A DNA stretch of 29,951 bases, taken from CAYWNA01 sp964459305. Its GTDB lineage: Bacteria > Planctomycetota > Planctomycetia > Pirellulales > Pirellulaceae. The position numbers were made by a program, and so were the translations under genes. Location: the NCBI GenBank assembly GCA_964459305.1, contig CAYWNA010000163.1:1-29951 (forward strand). Direction: 5' to 3'. The notes beneath the pieces were generated by a model, which saw only the letters and a list, made by a program, of their open reading frames with translations, searched no databases and was not told where the DNA came from. Of the stretch, positions 8,156 through 15,068 are shown one piece after another. Positions within the stretch are counted from its first letter, which is position 1. The number at the start of each line of letters is the position of its first letter.

Positions 8156-8526
8156 TTCTTAGGCGAGCGGGGGCAGGAAGAGGTAGGGGGGGCCAAGTCT
8201 TCGCGGCCCACCGGAATGGGCTCTCGATTTCGGAAGGCTCTATCGTCCGACCGATGCACGCGTGATCGCCTGGCGGGCGGTTTCTGGTGGGCCGCGAAGA
8301 TTTGACCCACCCATCCACAACCGCACCAGGGACAATCGATCTGTGATGGCGCCCCAATGAACGTGCGCTCGCACCTGCAGTGCGAGACAAGGTCGTCGTT
8401 TGCCTTGACAAGGTAGACGGTCTTTGGCTTCTCCATGTGCGACTCCGGTACCGGTTCTGGACCGCATCCCAAGCAGGCCGCGCCAAGGGCAAGCAAAATT
8501 GTGCAAAGATGGCCGCTGCTGAGCAT
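8128..8526 (-). CDS. Small exported cysteine-rich (zinc-ribbon-like) protein, hypothetical
   Basis: The 132-residue frame starts with a hydrophobic signal-like segment (LCTILLALGAACLGC); Cys21 could be a lipidation site, though the lipobox is not canonical. Residues about 30-75 look genuine: an SHCRCERTF motif followed by DCPWCGC, giving a Cys-x-Cys ... Cys-x2-Cys-x-Cys arrangement like a small zinc ribbon. The last 60 residues are Arg/Pro-rich, lie inside the inverted repeats 8194-8304 and 8125-8155 and end MSNNEC, which looks like translated repeat DNA. The original protein may have been shorter. No strong ribosome site precedes 8526; GGAG lies before an internal ATG at MEKPK. I do not recognise a named family. 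Confidence 0.5.
   Translation of the reverse strand: MLSSGHLCTILLALGAACLGCGPEPVPESHMEKPKTVYLVKANDDLVSHCRCERTFIGAPSQIDCPWCGCGWVGQIFAAHQKPPARRSRVHRSDDRAFRNREPIPVGREDLAPPTSSCPRSPKNRRMSNNEC
8194..8304. repeat. Long inverted repeat, 19-base arms with one mismatch
   Basis: TCTTCGCGGCCCACC (8198-8212) is exactly complementary to GGTGGGCCGCGAAGA (8286-8300). Allowing one G-U pair the arms extend to 8194-8212 and 8286-8304, and weaker pairing continues inward to 8216/8282 and outward to about 8183/8315. The loop is about 65 bases. It overlaps the 3' half of the small minus-strand frame, which may therefore be a gene whose end was overwritten by the repeat. Confidence 0.6.
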
Positions 8527-8768
8527 GCGTGGTCAATATCTCTGCGAAACGTCCTAAGGCCGACCTGCCTATCCCGGCGGCCTGTGGCGAGGATGGGCTA
8601 ACCGCGCCGGTCGCCCCATCGCTGTTGAACGTCCCCTATTGTCCCTCCGCCAAATTCCGCCTGTCAACTTCACTTGGCCCCATCGCCCGCAGGTGGTAAG
8701 CTAGGCAAGGATACCACACTTGCCGACATCATGACGGCTGGAAATTAGTTGGCGGGCACAGGAGCAAA
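8527..8768. other. Divergent intergenic region, no clear gene
   Basis: This spacer separates the minus-strand cysteine-rich gene from the plus-strand WD40-like gene. I see the ribosome site AGGAG at 8760-8764 for the downstream gene but no convincing -35/-10 pair on either strand. Confidence 0.4.
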
Positions 8769-9902
8769 ATGCATCATTTCTTCGTGATTGCCGCCATACT
8801 TGTTCTCGCAGCGGGATGCGATACCACGTCAGATCCGTTGTCAAACGTCCCGAAACCAACTCAAACGCAAGACGCACCAGATGATGAAGCTGCCATGAAA
8901 GTGTGGAATCGTCTGCTCCGCGCATTTCGACACGAGCCAGCCCACTGGGAGTTCCTCGACGGCGACGAAACAGAGGGGCCTTACGTTCACTCAACTGCAG
9001 TACTTGCGATGAGCTTCTCGCCGGACGATTCGCTGCTTGCGATTGCCGGTGGAGGCTTCATACCGGGCACGGACGCCACGATACGCCTCATCGACCCAGT
9101 TACACGAAGGAACGTTCGGACGTTGGTAGCACATGTCTGCGGGATTCATGACCTATCATTTGATCGAGAAACCCGTATCCTCGCGTCGGCCAGCCAGGAT
9201 TACAGCGTTTGTCTTTGGAATCTGTCGACGGAAGACGTGATCTTCCTTCTTGGAGAGCAAGGGAAGGTCAAGCTAAATAGCCAATTCACTCGCGTTGGTT
9301 CGCTGCTGGCAGTCGGCGAATTCGACTACTACAGCGGTCCCCACTCGCTTTACATTTACGATCTGATCAAAAGCCGAATGATATTCCGCCATTCACCTAC
9401 TAATGAGCAAGGTATAAGAGCGATATCCGTCTCTGCCCACTCACGCTTCATCGCATTTGCAGCAGGTGATCAGAACGACACACATCCATCACGTGTTGGC
9501 GTCTTCGACACAATAGGTTGCCGAATCGTAATGAATCGTGAATTCGACGAATTCAGTGTGTACCACGTCGCATGCGTTGGTGATGATGCAGTCTTAGCGG
9601 CTAATTATGAAGCAGGCATTGCTTTGTTGGAGATTGACTCAGGTGCGATTAGATGGCGTGAAGAACTAGACGGCATTAACGTACTTGCCACGCACCCGTT
9701 GGAGGAATGTATCGCTGTTGGTTTCGATTCGCCTAGACTATGTTTTTACAGCCCTACAGACTGGTCACTCTTGGGTCGTCACGACATAGAGGGCTGCAGC
9801 GAAGACGAGATCGTGACCAGCTTGGCGTTCACCAATGACGGCGAAAAGCTTGCGTATGGCACATCATCAGGACGCTTCGACATCACTGACTCCATCAAAT
9901 GA
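8769..9902 (+). CDS. WD40-like beta-propeller lipoprotein
   Basis: The 377-residue protein has a lipoprotein signal with lipobox LAAGC (Cys17). Propeller-like blades follow: VLAMSFSPDDSLLAIAGGG (about 79-97), IHDLSFDRETRILASASQD ending in VCLWNL (about 125-150), later blades around 205-250 and 290-330, and a last one with SLAFTNDGEKLAYGTSSG. Blade 2 has the WD-type ending (CLWN). It would sit in a membrane facing the periplasm and mediate protein contacts; no partner can be named. The start is set by AGGAG four bases upstream. Sampled stretches are about 48% GC, against 60-70% in the glycosidase genes, with many ATA, CTA and AAT codons, which suggests recent acquisition. A 20-base palindrome lies 15 bases after the stop. 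Confidence 0.8.
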   Translation: MHHFFVIAAILVLAAGCDTTSDPLSNVPKPTQTQDAPDDEAAMKVWNRLLRAFRHEPAHWEFLDGDETEGPYVHSTAVLAMSFSPDDSLLAIAGGGFIPGTDATIRLIDPVTRRNVRTLVAHVCGIHDLSFDRETRILASASQDYSVCLWNLSTEDVIFLLGEQGKVKLNSQFTRVGSLLAVGEFDYYSGPHSLYIYDLIKSRMIFRHSPTNEQGIRAISVSAHSRFIAFAAGDQNDTHPSRVGVFDTIGCRIVMNREFDEFSVYHVACVGDDAVLAANYEAGIALLEIDSGAIRWREELDGINVLATHPLEECIAVGFDSPRLCFYSPTDWSLLGRHDIEGCSEDEIVTSLAFTNDGEKLAYGTSSGRFDITDSIK

Positions 9903-9917
9903 CGTCCGCCCGCAGAG

Positions 9918-9937
9918 ATTCGCCATGCATGGCGAAT
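9918..9937. repeat. Perfect 20-base palindrome
   Basis: ATTCGCCATGCATGGCGAAT reads identically on both strands with no loop. It lies 15 bases beyond the stop of the WD40-like gene. There is no T-tract, so it is not an obvious terminator; a dimeric protein-binding site or a cruciform is possible. Confidence 0.6.
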
Positions 9938-10080
9938 ACGCCGTTGCCTGTGAAGGGTGGGGGACGCAACAATGTTGTTTGAGCATGTCCGGGCGACTTG
10001 ACAGATGGTCTGTCGGCGTCGGGCATGCTTCCCGTTCGTGCTTTGGGCGCCGCCTCCCCGCATCGCGAACAGGTGGACAG

Positions 10081-10410
10081 ATGCCACTCACCCCACGACA
10101 ACGGAAATATCTCAAGGGAATCCTTCGGACCCGCTCCTCTCCGTGTGGCACAGGTTTTCTTGTCGCAGCGGGCATCATCATTCTCGGCGGAATCCTTCAG
10201 GCTGTTTTTGCACTGTTGTCTCGCAACGTAGATCTGTTCGTCGCTTCCCTTTTTGTCATCGCATTTGCGTTCTCGCTCGTTTCCGTCTATTGCCTTTTTC
10301 GCGATTTCACGGCGATCATCCTGTCGCTTGCTCCAGACGGCGATCCGCTGGCTGATGAAACCGCCGCCCAACACGGCACGGCCGCTGCGCGGAGTCACCT
10401 TCGCGACTAG
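10081..10410 (+). CDS. Small membrane protein with two transmembrane helices, hypothetical
   Basis: The 109-residue protein begins with a basic cytosolic-type segment (MPLTPRQRKYLKGILRTR), followed by two hydrophobic helices at about 22-46 (GFLVAAGIIILGG...) and 52-76 (LFVASLFVIAFAFSLVSVYC), then a polar tail of about 30 residues. The start at 10081 was chosen because AGGTGG lies four bases upstream; the same frame is open back to 9835, but that part reads as low-quality sequence and contains the palindrome. I do not recognise a family. It stands alone between repeats, with no operon partner at coupling distance. Confidence 0.6.
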   Translation: MPLTPRQRKYLKGILRTRSSPCGTGFLVAAGIIILGGILQAVFALLSRNVDLFVASLFVIAFAFSLVSVYCLFRDFTAIILSLAPDGDPLADETAAQHGTAAARSHLRD

Positions 10411-10441
10411 TGCAAACGCCGGTGGCAATGGCAGAATTTGC

Positions 10442-10513
10442 CTTTGTCAACCTTGCTCCCTTCGGCACGGGCGGTGACGGCCGTGCCACCCGTTAGGCAT
10501 CAGGTAAACAAAG
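10442..10513. repeat. Nested hairpin: GGCACGG core inside outer inverted repeat
   Basis: The inner stem is GGCACGG (10464-10470) with CCGTGCC (10481-10487) and a 10-base loop. It is flanked by an outer imperfect repeat, CTTTGTCAACCT (10442-10453) against AGGTAAACAAAG (10502-10513), with 10 of 12 positions pairing. The layout resembles the nested repeats at 11132 and 28606. Confidence 0.5.
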
Positions 10514-10550
10514 AACATCCGCAGAGTCGCTTCCTGTCGGCCGCCCCTAA

Positions 10551-11132
10551 ATGAATCCTGATCCACCTGAGTTTCTCTGTGATTGTGACGTTATCGATTT
10601 TCGCTCGCCGGAAATCGCTCGTGTTGCTGGTGGTCTCGCCGCTGGTGATGTGAGGACGACGGCCGAGCGTTGCTTTCGATTCGTCCGTGACGACATCAAG
10701 CACAGTTTCGACTATCGGCTGAATCCGGTCACGTGCCGCGCGTCCGATGTGTTGCAGCATGGTACGGGATACTGCTACGCGAAGAGCCACTTGCTTTGCG
10801 CGCTGCTCCGCGCCAATCAAATACCCGCCGGACTCTGCTATCAGCGTCTGACGATCGACGGAAATCAACCACCGTACTGCCTCCATGGTTTGAACGCGGT
10901 TTTTCTTCCCAATGTCGGCTGGTACCGCATAGACGCTCGTGGCAATCGCGACGACATCGACGCACAATTCTGCCCGCCCGAGGAGCGCCTGGCTTTCTCA
11001 ACCGCATTGCCCGGCGAGTACATCCTTCCCGAAATTTACGTCGCTCCACTACCAGCGATCGTCGACTGCTTGAGCCGCCACGCCACATGGGACGAAGTCT
11101 ATGCGAACCTTCCCGACGTACCAGGCGGCTGA
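10551..11132 (+). CDS. Transglutaminase-like (cysteine protease fold) protein
   Basis: The 193-residue protein has the core of the transglutaminase-like superfamily (PF01841 type). The catalytic cysteine is expected at Cys75 in GTGYCYAKSHLL, the histidine at His112 in YCLHGLNAVFL and the aspartate at Asp128 in WYRIDARGN. Spacing and order (Cys, His, Asp) fit the family triad. There is no signal peptide, so it is probably cytoplasmic. Related bacterial proteins are proteases or amidases, or have no known substrate; the sequence does not decide. No clear Shine-Dalgarno precedes ATG 10551. The stop codon TGA (11130-11132) shares its last base with the start of the nested repeat at 11132, so the repeat abuts the gene end exactly. 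Confidence 0.85.
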   Translation: MNPDPPEFLCDCDVIDFRSPEIARVAGGLAAGDVRTTAERCFRFVRDDIKHSFDYRLNPVTCRASDVLQHGTGYCYAKSHLLCALLRANQIPAGLCYQRLTIDGNQPPYCLHGLNAVFLPNVGWYRIDARGNRDDIDAQFCPPEERLAFSTALPGEYILPEIYVAPLPAIVDCLSRHATWDEVYANLPDVPGG

Positions 11133-11275
11133 GCACCATTCGAGAAATAGGTGTCCGATTTCGTGGGATAGGCTTCCAGCCTGTCGTCCGAATGACCTGA
11201 CAGGCTGGAAGCCTATCCCACGCCTCTACGACCGGAGCTTTCCTATCTTGGAACACCTGTTTCTCGAACGGTGCT
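11132..11275. repeat. Nested hairpin element, copy 1 (GTGGGATAGGC core)
   Basis: The inner arms 11162-11185 and 11199-11222 are a perfect 24-base inverted repeat (core GTGGGATAGGCTTCCAGCC) with a 13-base loop. They sit inside outer arms 11132-11154 and 11253-11275 that pair at 21 of 23 positions. The same inner core, again with a 13-base loop, occurs at 28636-28696. The element starts at the last base of the transglutaminase-like stop codon. No coding potential or T-tract is seen. Confidence 0.85.
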
Positions 11276-11352
11276 AAGGTCTTGCGCCGAGGCGCGGCAT
11301 CCACGCCAAGCACGCTTTCAGGTTTACATTTGGCCGCGGGTGTGTCATAACG

Positions 11353-11559
11353 GTGATAGTGTACCTGCCAGGTAATGTCGTCATTGGTATTCTTGCGATT
11401 TTTCTTCTGGTCTCGTCCGTCGTGAGCCTCGTGGTTCTGCCTATTACTCTCGTGTTGTTTGCCGGCGTACGTCGCGATACGGCCTTTTGGACACTGCGTC
11501 TGCTTGCGTTTGCCAATCTCGTCGCACCGCTGGCGGTGGCAGTCGCGAGCCTGACGTAG
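11353..11559 (+). CDS. Very small membrane protein, hypothetical
   Basis: This 68-residue frame from GTG 11353 (or GTG 11359) to TAG 11557-11559 encodes two long hydrophobic stretches: VVIGILAIFLLVSSVVSLVV with LPITLVLFAGV, a short RRDTAFW turn, then LLAFANLVAPLAVAVASLT. The turn with two arginines suggests both ends face outward. No ATG or clear ribosome site is present, and codon use is not decisive, so expression is uncertain. No family is recognised. Confidence 0.4.
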   Translation: MIVYLPGNVVIGILAIFLLVSSVVSLVVLPITLVLFAGVRRDTAFWTLRLLAFANLVAPLAVAVASLT

Positions 11560-11660
11560 CACGCCGCCGCCAAGCCGACGCCGGTCGAGAATGAGTCGTT
11601 TAACCTGAAGCCGAAATAGATCCCGAATTCATGGTATGCTGCTCCTGGTCGGGGATGGCT

Positions 11661-11740
11661 CGTTTGACCGCAAGCCGGAGGCGTGCGCGATTGTGCCTGA
11701 CCAGCGGATTACGCGCACGCCTCCGGCTTGCGGCTAAACG
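11661..11740. repeat. Long inverted repeat, 22-base perfect arms
   Basis: Arms 11668-11689 and 11712-11733 (CCGCAAGCCGGAGGCGTGC and its complement) pair perfectly over 22 bases with a 22-base loop. CGTTT (11661-11665) and AAACG (11736-11740) add an outer five pairs after a two-base mismatch. It lies in the 263-base spacer upstream of the glycosidase run; nothing coding is seen there. Confidence 0.75.
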
Positions 11741-11822
11741 AAAGAATGTGCCAATACTGACCGGTCGCGGTTTAGATGGGTGAACGATTTCGCTATGCGA
11801 ATTGATGCGGGAGACAAAGATA

Positions 11823-14800
11823 ATGAAACGCGTCTGTTTGATAATCGTGTTTGGTCTGTGCTGCGGAACGGCGGCCCAAGCGCAGTCAGCAAGGGATACA
11901 TTGAAGGCAACCGGCACCGAGGGCGGACTGGTTGTTCACCTCGGCTGCGGTGATGGCAAGCTCACGGCAGCCTTGTGCGCGGGCGACAGCTACCTGGTAC
12001 ACGGGCTGGACACAGATGCCGAGCAAGTGGCCGAGGCGCGCGAATATATCCGGTCGTTGGGGCTTTACGGCAAGGTGTCGGTCGACACGTTCGACGGCCA
12101 GCGACTGCCCTACGTCGACAACCTCGTGAATCTGGTGGTGGCAAGTGGCGAGTGTCAGGTGGCAAGTGAGGAGATCGCCAGGGTGCTCGCCCCTGGGGGT
12201 GCCGCCCTTAGTCTCGACTCTCAACTCTCAACCTTCAACTCTTTCCGCAAGCCCTGGCCGGCTGCCATCGACGAATGGACCCACTTCCTGCATGGAGCGG
12301 ATAACAATGCGGTGGCAAAGGATACGGTCGTGGGGCCGCCGAAGCGTTACCAATGGATCTGCGGGCCGAAATGGGCCAGAAGCCACGACCACCTGAGCAG
12401 CCTGAGCGCTATGGTCTCTGCCAAGGGGCGCATCTTCTGCATCATCGACGAGGCGCCGGTCGCGTCGGTGGCCTTCCAGCCCGAGTGGCGTCTTGTGGCT
12501 CGCGACGCGTTCAGCGGCGTGCTGCTGTGGAAACGGACGATCGAGCCTTGGGAAGGGCATTTCCGCTACTTCCGGACCGGGCCGACCGCGTTGGCCAGAC
12601 GACTGGTCGCCGTTGGCGAACGCGTCTACGTAACGCTCGGATACGGAAAGCCCATCAGTGCCTTGGACGCCGCGACGGGTGAAACCATCCGGCAATATGA
12701 ACACACAGAGAACGCGATGGAAATCGTCCTCCACGACGGAACCTTGCTTGCCGTCGCCGGTGACCGCGCGCCGCTGGAGCTTGAAGATACCGGGAAGATG
12801 TCGTTCGAACTGAAGGGGACGGGCAAGACATCGGGCAACCCCGAGACGCATTGGCGGATATGGCGGGAGAAGGCGCCGCTCAAGCATCTTGTAGCGGTTG
12901 CGGCGGAAACCGGTGAACTGCTCTGGAAGAAGAACGATGCCGATACGCGGGAGATCATGCCGACCGCCATGGCCGTATCAGACCGACGTGTCTTCTGCCA
13001 GAACGAAAAGGCACTTCTGGCTCTGGATGCCGGGACCGGAAAGGAGCTTTGGCGGGCGGCGCGCCCGGTGAACGTCGATTCTCCCGGTTCGTCTGCGCCC
13101 ACACTGGTTGCATCGGGCGGCGTCGTAATCTGTGCGGATCGTGAAGTAGACGCAGCCCCGCGGACCAAAGACGAGCAGGGCCGGTCCGTGGGCTGGCATC
13201 TATTTCCGCATACGGCGCATTCGCGGAATGGGGAGGCAATCGCGTATGACGCCGCGACCGGCGAAAGGTTGTGGAGCGTGACCTCGGTAGAGAACTTCAG
13301 GGCGCCGGCCGACGTGTTTGTGATGGACGACATGGCCTTTGTCAGATCGAACAAACCGGGCTTGGCCGCTGGAATTGACTTGAGAACGGGCAAGGTCAAA
13401 CATTTTCCCCAGAAAAAGTCATCCATAAGGGACCCAGGGACACATTGGCGGTGTTATCGCAACAAGGCGACAGAGAACTATATCGTGTTGTGCCAATGGT
13501 ACACCGAGTTTCACGACCTCCACACGGGTGTTTTGAGCAAGAGCAACTGGGTGCGCGGTTCGTGTCAATACGGCGTGATGCCATGCAACGGACTGCTGTA
13601 CGCCCCGCACCATCCCTGCGCGTGCAGTATTGAATCAAAACTTGACAGCTTCAACGCCCTGGCTCCCAACGCCAATCCGATAGCGGATCTTCCGGGGGCT
13701 GTGCGGCTAGAGAAGGGCCCAGCTTTTGGGAAAACTCGAAATCCCAAATCCCAAATCCGAAGCGAAGATTGGCCGACTTATCGACACGATGCGGCGCGTA
13801 GCGGGGTCGCGAACACGATGGTCGGCGCTAAGCTGACGCCCGCGTGGGGGACGAAACTCAGTGGGCGCCTTACGACGCCGGTCGTCGCCGACGGCATGCT
13901 CATCGTCGCCGCTCCCGAAAACCACACGGTGCATGCCCTGAGCGCGGATTCCGGCGAGCCGATTTGGAGCTTTGTGGCGGGAGCTTCCGTTGATTCACCG
14001 CCCACGATTCACGATGGCACGGTAATCTTCGGGTGCTCAGACGGGTGGATCTACTGTCTGCAGGCCTCCGGCGGCGAGCTGGCCTGGCGATATCGCGCGG
14101 CTCCGGTAGACCGCCGGATTGTGGCTTACGGAAAAGTCGAATCGGTCTGGCCCGTGCACGGTAGCGTCCTGGTTCAAGACGGCACGGTGTACGCCGTTGC
14201 CGGAAGAACGACCCACATGGACGGATTGTCCTTCTATGCACTCGACGCATCGACAGGACGAAAACTTGTCGAGAAGCCGATTGAGCAAGCGGCTTTTCCC
14301 GACGTGCTGACCAGTGATGGACCTAGTATTTTCATGCGGCAGATGCAGTTCGACAAACGAGGGGTCATCCAGCCCGGAAACGTGCCGCACTTGTTCAGCG
14401 CCGCGGGGTTCCTGGACGACACGTGGTGGCATCGGACCTACTGGCAATTCGGCTACGGGATGCCCGGCGGCTATACACGCTGGTTTTCCTCCGGAGAACG
14501 CCGCCCCGCCGGTCGCCTGATGGTGATGGACCGCGAAAAGATCTACGGGTTTGGCCGCCTGAATCAATACGACTACGTCGGCAGCCACGTGGGGCTTGGA
14601 AAGATGCAATACCTTCTCTATGCTGCCAACCGGTCCGATTTTGATACCGCCGCGAGAAAGGCGAAGCGGAAACCCTTACCGTGGAATGCGAAGAAGCCGG
14701 GCATTCCCACGCTGTGGAAAGGCAAAATCGAGTTGCTGGCCCGGGGCATGGTTCTTTGCGACAAAGTTCTCTTCGTTGCCGGTCCTCCCGACCTGTTCGG

Positions 14801-15068
14801 AGTGGCCGCGGGGGATGCCCCGCATGCCTACACGCCCGCCGCGGCGCAGTCGCTTCGAGCGCAGCGTGAGGCGCTGGAAGGAAAGAAGGGCACGCTCCTG
14901 TGCGCCGTCTCTGCTGACGACGGCGAGAAACTATCCGAACACAAACTAGATGGACTGCCGGCCTGGGACGGACTGATCGCCGCCCGGTGCCGGCTGTACC
15001 TAACCATGCAGGACGGTACTGTCCATTGTCTTTCCAGTAACCCTGCAGTTCCCAAACTCTCCCCATGA
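11823..15068 (+). CDS. Exported fusion: SAM-methyltransferase-like domain plus PQQ-type propeller
   Basis: The protein has 1081 residues if started at ATG 11823, preferred over ATG 11802 because GGGAG lies 9 bases upstream and a clean signal peptide (cut after AQA, residue 20) results. Residues about 30-150 look like a class I SAM-dependent methyltransferase: motif I VVHLGCGDGKL, acidic motif II VHGLDTDAEQV, and a later DGQRLPYVDNLVNLVV. From about 215 to the end there are PQQ/quinoprotein-like beta-propeller repeats with recurring units such as ALDAATGE, LLALDAGTGKELW, AYDAATGERLW and ALDASTGRKL, split in two blocks around residue 630-660. The substrate is unknown; such proteins sit near glycosidases in planctomycetes. 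The stop overlaps the next gene as ATGA. Three short repeat-like inserts lie within it (see findings). Confidence 0.8.
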   Translation: MKRVCLIIVFGLCCGTAAQAQSARDTLKATGTEGGLVVHLGCGDGKLTAALCAGDSYLVHGLDTDAEQVAEAREYIRSLGLYGKVSVDTFDGQRLPYVDNLVNLVVASGECQVASEEIARVLAPGGAALSLDSQLSTFNSFRKPWPAAIDEWTHFLHGADNNAVAKDTVVGPPKRYQWICGPKWARSHDHLSSLSAMVSAKGRIFCIIDEAPVASVAFQPEWRLVARDAFSGVLLWKRTIEPWEGHFRYFRTGPTALARRLVAVGERVYVTLGYGKPISALDAATGETIRQYEHTENAMEIVLHDGTLLAVAGDRAPLELEDTGKMSFELKGTGKTSGNPETHWRIWREKAPLKHLVAVAAETGELLWKKNDADTREIMPTAMAVSDRRVFCQNEKALLALDAGTGKELWRAARPVNVDSPGSSAPTLVASGGVVICADREVDAAPRTKDEQGRSVGWHLFPHTAHSRNGEAIAYDAATGERLWSVTSVENFRAPADVFVMDDMAFVRSNKPGLAAGIDLRTGKVKHFPQKKSSIRDPGTHWRCYRNKATENYIVLCQWYTEFHDLHTGVLSKSNWVRGSCQYGVMPCNGLLYAPHHPCACSIESKLDSFNALAPNANPIADLPGAVRLEKGPAFGKTRNPKSQIRSEDWPTYRHDAARSGVANTMVGAKLTPAWGTKLSGRLTTPVVADGMLIVAAPENHTVHALSADSGEPIWSFVAGASVDSPPTIHDGTVIFGCSDGWIYCLQASGGELAWRYRAAPVDRRIVAYGKVESVWPVHGSVLVQDGTVYAVAGRTTHMDGLSFYALDASTGRKLVEKPIEQAAFPDVLTSDGPSIFMRQMQFDKRGVIQPGNVPHLFSAAGFLDDTWWHRTYWQFGYGMPGGYTRWFSSGERRPAGRLMVMDREKIYGFGRLNQYDYVGSHVGLGKMQYLLYAANRSDFDTAARKAKRKPLPWNAKKPGIPTLWKGKIELLARGMVLCDKVLFVAGPPDLFGVAAGDAPHAYTPAAAQSLRAQREALEGKKGTLLCAVSADDGEKLSEHKLDGLPAWDGLIAARCRLYLTMQDGTVHCLSSNPAVPKLSP

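Noticed and set aside
7942..8315. Possible CRISPR array or insertion sequence ends from the dense repeats
   Set aside because: The repeats are inverted, not regularly spaced direct repeats, and no transposase or cas gene is present.
10729..11562. 277-codon minus-strand frame
   Set aside because: It runs across the transglutaminase-like gene, the nested repeat and the small membrane gene, is highly basic and has no motif; a high-GC shadow.
11787..11803. Imperfect palindrome ATTTCGCTATGCGAATT upstream of the fusion gene
   Set aside because: It has one mismatch in a seven-base arm, no associated promoter and no second copy. It may be an operator but the support is too weak.
12228..13426. Several minus-strand frames within the fusion gene
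   Set aside because: Antisense to clear propeller repeats, with no ribosome sites.
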